From JBOFDP01 sp051647125 (lineage in GTDB: Bacteria; Bacteroidota; Bacteroidia; Chitinophagales; Chitinophagaceae), in the NCBI GenBank assembly GCA_051647125.1, contig JBOFDP010000094.1, positions 1 to 33,793 on the forward strand: a stretch of 33,793 bases of DNA. The letters are read 5' to 3'. Under the pieces are notes generated by a model. The model searched no databases and was not told where the DNA came from. It saw only the letters and a list, made by a program, of their open reading frames with translations. Of this stretch, positions 25,201 through 33,363 are shown piece after piece. How positions within the stretch are numbered: position 1 is the stretch's first letter; the number at the start of each line of letters is the position of its first letter. A program made the position numbers and the translations under genes.

Positions 25201-25224
25201 CTAAAAGTTCTTTAAAAAATATTT

Positions 25225-25596
25225 GGGGGTGTTTGGTTTTGACAGCAAATATTCTTGGATAGTGCAAGCATGTCGTGATATGAGCGTTATACACGAAAAT
25301 CCCTACGCTTAACGTTTAAATGGCAATCAAAATTTTGCCTTGGCTGCTTAATCAGGTATTAAGTACCCAATATGTCCGCAGATAGTTATTTCTATCTAAC
25401 TTACTGCCGACCAATCATACAACAAAAATAGAATAGCTCTTGTATTGTTCTGGAATATAATGGTGAAATGTTTACAGATAGAAATAGTATAGGATTGTTA
25501 TTTACCAGTACTATTTTGAAAATCAATAAATGAATAAGCATGTAGAAAGCTGTTGGAGAAATTGTTTGGACAGGGGTTCGATACCCCTCACCTCCA
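25225..25596 (+). ncRNA. ssrA: tmRNA (ssrA) with tag GNQNFALAA
   Basis: The transfer-messenger RNA frees stalled ribosomes and tags the truncated protein for proteolysis. The 5' end GGGGGTG pairs with CACCTCC at the 3' end to make the acceptor stem, the 3' part has the T arm (GGGG-TTCGATA-CCCC), and GGTTTTGACAGC after the 5' arm is typical. The tag frame is 25322-25351: GGC AAT CAA AAT TTT GCC TTG GCT GCT TAA, encoding GNQNFALAA. This resembles the Bacteroidota tag GENNYALAA, with Gln-Asn-Phe in place of Asn-Asn-Tyr-like residues. Discriminator A follows at 25596 and CCA is not encoded. The mature length is 372 bases. Confidence 0.96.
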
Positions 25597-25613
25597 CTTT
25601 ATTTTTATAACTC

Positions 25614-25621
25614 TAAATTTG
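25614..25621 (+). promoter_or_regulatory. Possible fabD promoter -7 element
   Basis: TAAATTTG fits TAnnTTTG, 27 bases before the fabD start codon. The -33 element is lacking; read-through from tmRNA is the alternative. Confidence 0.35.
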
Positions 25622-25648
25622 AAACACCAATTAAAAAAGATAATTTGT

Positions 25649-26533
25649 ATGAAGCACGCATTTGTATTTCCGGGGCAAGGGGCTCAATTTGTAGGTATGG
25701 GAAAAAATTTATTTGATACCAATACCTTCGCAAAAAGTCTCTTTCTTCAAGCCAACGATATACTGGGATTTGATATTACAAAAATCATGTTTGAAGGTAC
25801 TGAGGAAGAACTAAAAGAAACTAAAGTTACACAACCTGCTATTTTCTTGCATTCCATAATAGCCTTTTTAACAATAGAGAATCCTACTATAGATATGGTT
25901 GCGGGACATTCCTTAGGCGAATTTTCTGCACTTGTAGCTTCAAAATCTTTATCTTTTGAAAGTGGATTAAAACTTGTATCTCTTCGTGCTCAAACCATGC
26001 AAAAAGCTTGCGAAAAAACACCTTCTACAATGGCAGCTATTTTAGGATTAGAAGATAGTAAAGTGGATGAAATATGCCAATCTATAAAAAATGATATTGT
26101 GGTAGCTGCAAACTATAATTGTCCAGGTCAATTGGTTATTTCTGGTAGCATATCAGGAGTAGAAAAAGCCTGTGAATTAATGAAAGTTGCAGGTTGTAAA
26201 AGAGTGTTACTGTTACCTGTAAGTGGAGCCTTTCATTCTCCATTTATGCAAAGCGCCCAGGAGGAATTGAAACAGGCTATAGAAAAAATGACTTTTGAAG
26301 ATCCCTTGTGTCCAATCTATCAAAATATAGTGGCAAAAGCTGTAAACAATAAAAATGACATAAAAATCAATCTAGTTCATCAACTGACAGGACCAGTGAA
26401 ATGGACTCAATGCATAAAATCTATGGTGAAGGATGGTGCTACCAATTTTACAGAATGCGGACCAGGAAAGGTATTGCAAGGTTTAATAGGAAAAATAACT
26501 AAGGATATAGCTATTGTTGACGGGATCAGTTAA
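25649..26533 (+). CDS. fabD: Malonyl-CoA:ACP transacylase
   Basis: Enzyme of 294 residues loading malonate onto ACP for fatty acid synthesis. The start MKHAFVFPGQGAQFVGMGK is the family's; an upstream in-frame ATG at 25553 lies inside the tmRNA and is rejected. The catalytic Ser is in VAGHSLGEFSA (about 89), the Arg in LVSLRAQTMQ, the His in VSGAFHSPFM, and the GQLVISG loop is present. Length is normal. The stop codon is 7 bases from the decayed gene on the other strand. Confidence 0.95.
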   Translation: MKHAFVFPGQGAQFVGMGKNLFDTNTFAKSLFLQANDILGFDITKIMFEGTEEELKETKVTQPAIFLHSIIAFLTIENPTIDMVAGHSLGEFSALVASKSLSFESGLKLVSLRAQTMQKACEKTPSTMAAILGLEDSKVDEICQSIKNDIVVAANYNCPGQLVISGSISGVEKACELMKVAGCKRVLLLPVSGAFHSPFMQSAQEELKQAIEKMTFEDPLCPIYQNIVAKAVNNKNDIKINLVHQLTGPVKWTQCIKSMVKDGATNFTECGPGKVLQGLIGKITKDIAIVDGIS

Positions 26534-26540
26534 ACAAGAT

Positions 26541-27017
26541 TTAAAATTTCAATTTCTCGGGATAACCACTCGTAACATCATACGCTTCAACTTCCTCTAT
26601 AGTGGTAAAAGCTTTTATTTCAACTTGTTTTCTACCTGTATTTCCAAAAAAATCCTGCATATACTTCTATTTCATCCAGCATCGCAAGTACATTATCACG
26701 ACGAAATTCTACAAATGCACCCTTTGGAAGTTGCAAAGTCATTGGTTTTTGCCCTGTATTTTTGCAAGTGACACCAAGACTCTACATAGAAAGTTCCTTT
26801 CCTCTTTAAATAGCCACATCTCTAATTCCATGAATCCTAAAACTATTCACCGCAACACTACTGCTATCATACTCTGATAATTCTTATCATTTTTTAGCTT
26901 TTGCTTTCTGAAAGAAAATAGATTGCTTTAATCCTGCGGTAAATTCGTAAGGAGTTATCCATTGTTTGTCTTTATCGTAGATAAAATAAAAATCTCTCCA
27001 TCATCAAGGCTTGCCAT
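26541..27017 (-). pseudogene. Multiply frameshifted remnant of unknown gene(s)
   Basis: On the minus strand several well-formed peptide stretches are split over different frames. From upstream: MASLDDGEIFI (ATG 27017), a shift, then YDKDKQWITPYEFTAGLKQS... ending at 26887; EYDSSSVAVNSFRIHGIRDVAI, then a stop; KGTFYVES in another frame; and LGVTCKNTGQKPMTLQLPKG continuing to EVYAGFF. A run of seven T at 26646-26652 then shifts the frame to GNTGRKQVEIKAFTTIEEVE, which ends at 26541. At least three frameshifts or stops are needed to join them. I do not recognise the parent. The first part may be the end of one gene and the rest another. Confidence 0.65.
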
Positions 27018-27357
27018 TATTCACATTTCATTTTACCACTTATAACGAAGAAAGAACACTTAAAAGCACGGCCTATAGAACAGGAGAAATGGTGGTTGAT
27101 ATTATTAAAAAAGAAGTCAAGTCCACCTCTTGCTATTCTTATGCACTTCATTTTATAAATTATTTGTATAAAATGAAGTGTATGGGGAGGTTCATTATAA
27201 TTTTTCTTTGTTGAAACCTTACCAATATGAGAAAGAACTTAATATTTCAAATAAAGTTATACCTTTTTTAACAGATTCTCAAGATACTTTACTTTGTCAT
27301 ATCAACAATAAAATAAATAAAATTTATGCTGTTGACCTATTGCATACTTTTTTTTGA
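27011..27357 (+). pseudogene. Decayed plus-strand gene remnant
   Basis: Two plausible frames follow each other. The first runs from about 27030 and includes ERTLKSTAYRTGEMVVDIIK, ending at 27214; the second, open from 27172 to the TGA at 27355, reads EVYGEVHYNFSLLKPYQYEK and on to HINNKINKIYAVDLLHTFF, with no start codon. Together they look like one gene broken by a shift near the inverted repeat at 27144-27180. AYRTGE recalls a motif seen in MobA/MobL relaxases, but that is too short to use. No function is assigned. Confidence 0.4.
27144..27180. repeat. Perfect 14-bp inverted repeat
   Basis: CACTTCATTTTATA (27144-27157) and TATAAAATGAAGTG (27167-27180) are exact complements around a 9-base loop. 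It lies where the decayed plus-strand gene changes frame. No T-run follows. It could be the cause or scar of the break, or a small hairpin. Confidence 0.75.
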
Positions 27358-27369
27358 ATTCATTTTAAG

Positions 27370-27377
27370 TAATTTTG
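27370..27377 (+). promoter_or_regulatory. Possible promoter -7 element at the OmpA-family gene start
   Basis: TAATTTTG fits TAnnTTTG and ends 5 bases before the ATG at 27383, so the mRNA may be leaderless. TTTG at 27353-27356 is closer (13 bases) than the usual 19-21. Confidence 0.4.
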
Positions 27378-27382
27378 TGGCT

Positions 27383-29290
27383 ATGAGAAAATATTTTCTA
27401 TTTTTTACTATCCTCTATTGCTTTATGCTACAGGGCATTGCTCAACGTCAATCTTCTAAAAAAAATAATCCTTTAGAAATGGCGAATTTCTTTTTTGAAA
27501 AAGGAAAAGAATTAGTGGAAAATAAAAAGCTTATAGACCAAGGTATTCTCGCATTTCTAACCTGTCTTAATAACGACTCCAATTACCTCCCTACACACAA
27601 ATATCTATCTATGTTGTACCTCAATAAAAAAGAATATAAGAAGGCATTAGCTTCTCTTGAAAAAGTTTTTCAGTTAGAAGATTCCTCTCTAAAAATTATC
27701 TATTTTCCTTACTATGCCAAAGCCTTAGCAGGAGTAGGTAATTTTAAAAAAGCAAAAGAAATTTTAGAAATATACGTTAATAACCCTTCTATATTTGAGA
27801 TAGATAAAAAAAATTTTAGAAGGGATTATAAAAATATGCTTTTTGCAGATAAATTTGATCGATTTGATAGTGTGATAAATATAACTCCTATTACGGGAGA
27901 AATTAATTCCTCCTCTATGGAATATGAACCGTGTTTTACAATAGATGAAAACAACTTATATTTTACTAGAAATAACCTACAAAAAGAGAATATTTTTGTA
28001 GCTCAAAAGAAGGGAAATAATATCTATAAAAATCCTCAACAATTAGTTTTTAGAAATCCTCTTTCCAATGAAGGAAGTTCTTCCATTTCTATGGATGGAA
28101 AATCTATGGTGATAACTTTTTGTCAAGTTGCAGTAAGGAATGGATGTAATATTTATATTTCTAGATTAACTGCAGAAGGATGGACAAAACCTGAAAGTAT
28201 AGGCAATGAAATAAATAGTAATTTTTGGGAATCGCAACCATCACTTTCTCCAGACAAGCAACAACTTTATTTTGTTTCTAACCGTCCTGGAGGTTATGGA
28301 GGCAAAGATATATATGTGGCATCTCTACTTTCAAACGGAAAATATGGGAAAGTAAAAAATTTAGGCAAAACTATAAATACTCCTGGAGATGAACAAATGC
28401 CCTATATGCATGCGGATAATGAAACTTTTTATTTTACTAGTAATGAATGGCAAGGTTATGGAGGTGATGATCTCTTTATGTCTAAAAAAATAGATGATAC
28501 TACCTTTAGCCCTCCTCTCAATTTAGGCTATCCTATTAATACTATTGATAATGAAACTCGTATATACGTAGCTCGAGATGGGCGAACTGCCTATTATGCA
28601 AGTCAAAGAGATAATTCTAAAGGTAGTTTGGATATTTATTCTTTCCCTTTACATCGTTCGGTAGAGGCTATTCCTATAATTGCTATAAAAGGTAAAATAA
28701 CAAATAAAAATGAGGATGGAATTATTACTATTATTAAAGCAGGAGATCTCAAAGATAATCGTATCATACAACAATATACATCTTCTCCAGCAGGAAATTA
28801 TTTACTTACACTTCCAGCAGGGAAAGAATATAATATTTTAGTTAATAAAAAAAATAATTTGCCCTATAGCATGAATCTCAATTTAAAAAATATTACTCAT
28901 GATACTATTATTAATAACATTGATATTGTGCTAGATTCTGCCATTATAGGAAAATCTATGATTTTAAAAAATGTCTACTTTAAAACAGATAGTTTTGATA
29001 TAGAGTCTCAATATGTAAGCGAACTAAATGCTATAGTAGAATTTTTAAAAAATAATCCAAATATCAATATAGTTGTTATTGGACATACCGATAATCAAGG
29101 AACAGAAAACTATAATCAAAAATTATCTTTAAGGCGTTCGGAATCTATTGCACAATATTTTATTAATATGGGAATTTTTGACAATAGAATAAAAACTGAA
29201 GGGAAGGGATTTTCAAAACCTATAAACAATAATAAAAATAAAGAAGAGCGGTCAATGAATAGACGCATTGAAATTAAAATTATTAAATAA
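27383..29290 (+). CDS. OmpA-family protein with TPR, PD40 propeller and carboxypeptidase-like domains (PorE-like)
   Basis: Exported protein of 635 residues that probably anchors an outer-membrane complex to peptidoglycan. Order of domains: signal peptide (to about 22, GIAQ), TPR-like helices (about 30-150), a PD40/WD40-like propeller (about 170-420) with repeats such as PSLSPDKQQLYFVSNRPGG and MPYMHADNETFYFTSN, a carboxypeptidase-regulatory-like domain (about 435-510), then OmpA_C (about 525-635) with VVIGHTDNQGTENYNQKLS and NRRIEIKI, which bind diaminopimelate. This order is that of PorE (PG1058) of the type IX secretion system. There is no lipobox, unlike PorE, and no PorP/SprF gene beside it, so many such proteins of unknown role remain possible. 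I start at MRKYFLFF since it gives a proper signal peptide. Confidence 0.82.
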   Translation: MRKYFLFFTILYCFMLQGIAQRQSSKKNNPLEMANFFFEKGKELVENKKLIDQGILAFLTCLNNDSNYLPTHKYLSMLYLNKKEYKKALASLEKVFQLEDSSLKIIYFPYYAKALAGVGNFKKAKEILEIYVNNPSIFEIDKKNFRRDYKNMLFADKFDRFDSVINITPITGEINSSSMEYEPCFTIDENNLYFTRNNLQKENIFVAQKKGNNIYKNPQQLVFRNPLSNEGSSSISMDGKSMVITFCQVAVRNGCNIYISRLTAEGWTKPESIGNEINSNFWESQPSLSPDKQQLYFVSNRPGGYGGKDIYVASLLSNGKYGKVKNLGKTINTPGDEQMPYMHADNETFYFTSNEWQGYGGDDLFMSKKIDDTTFSPPLNLGYPINTIDNETRIYVARDGRTAYYASQRDNSKGSLDIYSFPLHRSVEAIPIIAIKGKITNKNEDGIITIIKAGDLKDNRIIQQYTSSPAGNYLLTLPAGKEYNILVNKKNNLPYSMNLNLKNITHDTIINNIDIVLDSAIIGKSMILKNVYFKTDSFDIESQYVSELNAIVEFLKNNPNINIVVIGHTDNQGTENYNQKLSLRRSESIAQYFINMGIFDNRIKTEGKGFSKPINNNKNKEERSMNRRIEIKIIK

Positions 29291-29295
29291 AGTAT

Positions 29296-30498
29296 CTAAG
29301 TATTCCATTTTTCTTTTATCTGAACATAAGCTTCTCGAAATGATTTTCCTTGTTTGACCAACTCATATACCTCATTGGTAACAAAAATATCTTCAGTAAT
29401 TGATTGTATAAGTTTTTCTTTATGGACTTGCAATACCGGTATTATAGCACTCAGTAATTGAAGAGTTCTAAAACACAAATTGATACCCAATACAAAGGGT
29501 TTTTTAGTAAGTTGCAAATCTCGTTGATAACCACCCCCTATTGATGATACGATGTGTTGTATCTCTTGCTGATACGCACCATATACTTTCACATTGCCTC
29601 TCATAATTTCAAACACATCATAGTTCTTTTTTTGAGGCATAATAGATGAACCCGTAGTAAAGTTTTTGGGCAATGATACAAAGTCAAATTCTTGCGTGGT
29701 AAACAGCAACATATCGGTGGCAAACTTTCCTGCAAGTATCATCGGTGAAGAAAGTGTTTGCAACACGATGTTTTCAAAATATCCTCTTGATAATCCGCAA
29801 TACATCGGGTTTTGCTGTGTCTTAGAAAAACCTAATTTTTGAGTAGTCAACCCTCTTTTCAATGGAAAATTTTGTATGCCAAAACCCGAAGCCGACCCCA
29901 AAGGATTTTGATTGATAAACTTTGTAGTAGCGTCTAACAAAATCAAAAAATCTTCCAATGCAGAAAGATATGAATCCAACCATGTACCCACCGTTGTAGG
30001 CATTGCTTTTTGTAGATGCGTATATCCGGGCATTGGTATTTTTTTACACTTCTTGCTTTGCTTTTTCAATGCAGATATTAAAGTATTAATTTCTTTTTTT
30101 ATAACCAATAATTGCTCTTTCATAAAAAGGCGAATCATCACCAACGACTGGTCGTTACGGCTTCTACCTGTATGTATTTTCCTGCCTATATCGCCATGCT
30201 TTTCTGTGAGATATTGCTCTATGGAAGTGTGTCCGTCTTCCTGATTTTTAGCAATCACAAAACTCCCTTTTCCCCATTGCAACAATATTTCTTGTAATCC
30301 TTTTTGTGCTTGTAGTAATTCTTTTTTGGTGATTATTTTCATCTTATGCAACATCGTTGCGTGAGCTATGCTCGCCTGTATATCATAAGGCACAAGTTGC
30401 TGGTCAAAGATATAATCGTCGCCAATTGTAAAATCTTCTACCAAAGGGTGCAAACCATCACTATCAGTTTGCCAAAGTTTCTTAGTTATTTTTTTCAT
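29296..30498 (-). CDS. argH: Argininosuccinate lyase
   Basis: Last enzyme of arginine synthesis, splitting argininosuccinate into arginine and fumarate. The protein has 400 residues. The fumarase/aspartase signature GSSIMPQKKNYD is intact (about 282-293), with TGRSRNDQ and GYTHLQKAMPTT, which carry the substrate-binding and catalytic residues. It is shorter than the roughly 440-460 residues usual in the family; the C-terminal domain is reduced. Its ATG overlaps the argF stop in ATGA, so translation is coupled. The third gene of the argG-argF-argH operon. Confidence 0.95.
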   Translation of the reverse strand: MKKITKKLWQTDSDGLHPLVEDFTIGDDYIFDQQLVPYDIQASIAHATMLHKMKIITKKELLQAQKGLQEILLQWGKGSFVIAKNQEDGHTSIEQYLTEKHGDIGRKIHTGRSRNDQSLVMIRLFMKEQLLVIKKEINTLISALKKQSKKCKKIPMPGYTHLQKAMPTTVGTWLDSYLSALEDFLILLDATTKFINQNPLGSASGFGIQNFPLKRGLTTQKLGFSKTQQNPMYCGLSRGYFENIVLQTLSSPMILAGKFATDMLLFTTQEFDFVSLPKNFTTGSSIMPQKKNYDVFEIMRGNVKVYGAYQQEIQHIVSSIGGGYQRDLQLTKKPFVLGINLCFRTLQLLSAIIPVLQVHKEKLIQSITEDIFVTNEVYELVKQGKSFREAYVQIKEKWNT

Positions 30499-31430
30499 CG
30501 TATTAATGTGGTAAATACACCTTTAGATACGACCATTCTATTTTTAGCTTGCTGATAAATAACGGATTGCTTGGAATCCATAATTTCGTCGGTTACTTCT
30601 ACGCCTCTATGGGCAGGCAGGCAGTGCATAAAAATAGGATTTTTGGTAGCATAGGAAAAAAGATTTTTATTAACTTGAAAATTGCTAAATGCTCGTATTT
30701 TTTGTTCAAACATAGCTTCTTCACCCATAGATACGAAAACATCCACATAGATAACATTTGTATTTTCTACCGCCTCTATAGGATTATGCGTAAAGAGCAT
30801 TTCTCCTCCATATTGCTTGGCAAGATTGTTCAGATACATTTTTCTTTCCTCAGAAAACGAATAAGATGCAGGGCTTGCAAAGCGACAGTTATGACCAAAC
30901 TTTAACATAATTTCAAACAATGAAAAAGCTACATTATTAGCATCTCCCACAAAAGTAATAGCCACTTTTTCATTACCAAATACTTCTCTTACGGTATACA
31001 AATCAGCAAGCGCTTGCATAGGGTGATGCAAATCGCACAAAGCATTCACTATAGGGATTTTAGAATACCTAGCAATATCCAACAAAGTTTGGTGTTCAAA
31101 CACTCTTGTAAAGATAGCATCACACCACTGTGAAATATTATTTACGGTATCTTTCAATTCCTCTCTACCAGTCATCCCATACCGAGTAGTACTATCTTTT
31201 TTACCTTCAAAAAAATACTTAGGATCTATATGTATCACATTACCCCCCAAATGATTGATAGCTACTTCTGTACCTATTCTGGTACGCAATGAAGGTTTTT
31301 CAAAAACAAAAAGTATATTTTTACGAATTAGCGTAGGTTCATTAGTTTTCATCAAATGAGTACTTATATCCAAGATATTTTGTATCTCTTCCACACTAAG
31401 TTGGGTAATTGTCAACAGGTTCTTTTTCAT
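30495..31430 (-). CDS. argF: Ornithine carbamoyltransferase
   Basis: Enzyme of 311 residues that makes citrulline from ornithine and carbamoyl phosphate. Motifs: FEKPSLRTR (carbamoyl phosphate site, about 44-52), LCDLHHPMQALADL (HPMQ), TFVGDANNVAFS, DVFVSMGEE (the SMG ornithine loop), and FMHCLPAHRG with catalytic Cys. The SMG loop and HCLPAHRG point to ornithine as substrate rather than the N-succinyl- or N-acetyl-ornithine used by some Bacteroidota and Xanthomonas enzymes. This distinction is a reading of motifs. It begins 8 bases after argG and ends in the ATGA overlap with argH. Confidence 0.93.
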   Translation of the reverse strand: MKKNLLTITQLSVEEIQNILDISTHLMKTNEPTLIRKNILFVFEKPSLRTRIGTEVAINHLGGNVIHIDPKYFFEGKKDSTTRYGMTGREELKDTVNNISQWCDAIFTRVFEHQTLLDIARYSKIPIVNALCDLHHPMQALADLYTVREVFGNEKVAITFVGDANNVAFSLFEIMLKFGHNCRFASPASYSFSEERKMYLNNLAKQYGGEMLFTHNPIEAVENTNVIYVDVFVSMGEEAMFEQKIRAFSNFQVNKNLFSYATKNPIFMHCLPAHRGVEVTDEIMDSKQSVIYQQAKNRMVVSKGVFTTLIR

Positions 31431-31438
31431 AACATGAT

Positions 31439-32698
31439 TTATTTTTCTGACTTAAAAATATTGTATGCAGTCTTTTGCGGGAGGCTGTATATTTCTATAA
31501 ATCCTGCAGCTGCATTTTGGTTAAATGCCGTACTGCGTTCAAAAGTAGCCAAATCTATATTAAACAATGAATATTGAGATTCTACTGCTACCACTGTAAT
31601 ATTGCCTTTATACAATTGAACTTTTACCTTACCTGTTACTTTCTTATTTTGACTATTAATATATGCATGAATATGGTTCATCACAGGTTCAAACCACTTT
31701 GCTGCATATGCTAAATATGCCCATTTATTATCCATAAATGATTTAAGTTCATTTTCTTCACGAGTAGATACCAATTGTTCTAATTTTTTATGGGCTTGCA
31801 CTAAAATACTGGCACCAGGATTTTCATATATACCTCTCACTTTCAAGCCTACTAATCTATCTTCTATCAAATGAAAAACACCTACTCCATGCTTCGCTCC
31901 CACTTTATTACATTCTGCTATCAGTAATGCCAGTTTTTTAGTTTTTCCATTATATTTTTTAGGTACTCCTTCTACAAAATCTATCTCTATAATTTCAACT
32001 TTATTAGGTGCCTCTTCTATGGTCTTACACCATTGCAAAATATTTTTTAATGGTGGTATGAGTTTAGGATCTTCTATTTCACCACCTTCTCCAGTATTAC
32101 CCCACATATTTTCATCATAAGAATAAGGTTTATCTACTTTTTGTTTTACAGGAATTTTATGTTTTTTGGCATATTCTATTTCTTCATGTCTGCCCATACC
32201 CCATTCTCTTACGGGAGCTATAATTTTTAGCTTGGGATCTAAAGTAATAATATACCCTTCAAATCTTACCTGGTCATTTCCTTTTCCTGTGCAACCATGA
32301 GCTATTACCGTACAACCATTTTCTTTAGCTACTTTTACAGCTATTTCAGAAATTATAACTCTACCCAAAGGAGTAGTAAGGGCATATCCTCCTTGATAAT
32401 CAGCATTGGCTTTAATAGCTTGAGAAAGTACTCTATCAGCAAATTCTTCTTTGGCATCATATACAATTACTTTTTGTGCACCAAGCTTTATACCTTTCTT
32501 TTTTATCTCTTCCATATTGTCAGCAGTCTGCCCTATATTAATAGTTAATGCTATTACTTCAGCATTATACTCTTCTTGTATCCATTTAAGCATTACAGAA
32601 GTATCTAGCCCTCCAGAATACAATAATAAACACTTTTTAAATTCCCCTTTATGAGCTTCATGAGAGGCTACCTTTATGTAATTAGATTGATTATGCAT
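31439..32698 (-). CDS. argG: Argininosuccinate synthase
   Basis: Enzyme of 419 residues that joins citrulline and aspartate with ATP. The N-type ATP pyrophosphatase loop LLYSGGLDTSVMLKW is at about 24-38, and STARTGKGNDQ-like function is given by AHGCTGKGNDQVRFEG (about 135). NMWGNTGEGGEIEDP and GVGVFHLIEDRLVGLKVRG are well conserved. About 20 extra residues precede the core. It is first in the operon and has a good promoter (32725-32756). A complete path from ornithine to arginine is thus encoded here. Confidence 0.95.
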   Translation of the reverse strand: MHNQSNYIKVASHEAHKGEFKKCLLLYSGGLDTSVMLKWIQEEYNAEVIALTINIGQTADNMEEIKKKGIKLGAQKVIVYDAKEEFADRVLSQAIKANADYQGGYALTTPLGRVIISEIAVKVAKENGCTVIAHGCTGKGNDQVRFEGYIITLDPKLKIIAPVREWGMGRHEEIEYAKKHKIPVKQKVDKPYSYDENMWGNTGEGGEIEDPKLIPPLKNILQWCKTIEEAPNKVEIIEIDFVEGVPKKYNGKTKKLALLIAECNKVGAKHGVGVFHLIEDRLVGLKVRGIYENPGASILVQAHKKLEQLVSTREENELKSFMDNKWAYLAYAAKWFEPVMNHIHAYINSQNKKVTGKVKVQLYKGNITVVAVESQYSLFNIDLATFERSTAFNQNAAAGFIEIYSLPQKTAYNIFKSEK

Positions 32699-32724
32699 GA
32701 TTGTAAAATATATTTTTTACTGAG

Positions 32725-32756
32725 CAAATCTACATCATATTATTATTTATTACAAA
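32725..32756 (-). promoter_or_regulatory. Promoter of the arg operon
   Basis: On the minus strand TTTG (32756-32753), a 20-base spacer and TAGATTTG (32732-32725) match the Bacteroidota promoter consensus. The leader to the argG ATG at 32698 would be about 22 bases. No ArgR box was recognised. Confidence 0.75.
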
Positions 32757-32899
32757 AAAGAAATTTTATCAATACAAACCATAATACCTAAAACCCTTTA
32801 AGAAAAATAGAGATAAATAAATTCATAGACTTAACAAGTAGGCATATATAGAATATATTAAAAAAGATTTTGACAAGAAAATAATACCTCAATAAAATG

Positions 32900-33130
32900 T
32901 TACTCATTAAAAATTTCATCGCTCAATTGTTCCTGTATATCATTAAGCCAATCTTTATTATGTTAAGATGTGTAAAATTTTCTATAGCAACAATACGATA
33001 TATCAATACTGCATTAAGGTACTCTTCTCTCCAATTATCAAGACTATATTCTGGAATACACTGATTATAATACTTTCGTTATTGGTAAAGTCAAAGATAG
33101 TTTTATCCTTGAAATTACTATAATACATAC
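32900..33130 (-). pseudogene. Frameshifted gene remnant (C-terminal part), unknown family
   Basis: The minus strand carries peptide-like text in three successive frames: FKDKTIFDFTNNE, then RKYYNQCIPEYSLDNWREEY continuing as LNAVLIYRIVAIENFTHLN, then KDWLNDIQEQLSDEIFNE before the TAA at 32900-32902. The parts join naturally, with one-base shifts, so this was one gene. No motif lets me name it. The stretch from 32757 to 32899 shows nothing. Confidence 0.6.
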
Positions 33131-33177
33131 TATTCCAAAGTTAATACTAAAAATTATACGATATAAAAAAAAGTTAC

Positions 33178-33305
33178 TAAACATTCAAAACCACCTTAAG
33201 GAAAAGATTCCCCTCCTCAAATATATTAAGAATAAAACTTAATTCTTCAAAGTTGCAAATCCATTTAGCATGTTAAAGTATGTACCAAGAGACACGCCTA
33301 CTCAT
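33178..33305 (-). pseudogene. Short ORF interrupted by a stop
   Basis: An ATG at 33305 preceded by GGAG opens MSRRVSWYIL, then a TAA (33275-33273) is met; the same frame then continues HAKWICNFEELSFILNIFEE and NLFLKVVLNV to a TAG at 33180. It looks like a small gene or gene piece with one nonsense mutation. I do not recognise the family. Confidence 0.4.
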
Positions 33306-33363
33306 CTCCTGTAAACTCAATTTTCTTTCTAATAGAAGAAATTATTGAATTTTGTAATAACTC

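Noticed and set aside
25553..25648. In-frame ATG upstream of fabD giving a 32-residue N-terminal extension
   Set aside because: It lies within the tmRNA T arm and acceptor, and FabD proteins start at the MKHAFVFPGQG position.
27050..27105. AYRTGE stretch as evidence for a MobA/MobL-type relaxase remnant
   Set aside because: Six residues are too few; no histidine triad or other relaxase motif is seen in any frame nearby.
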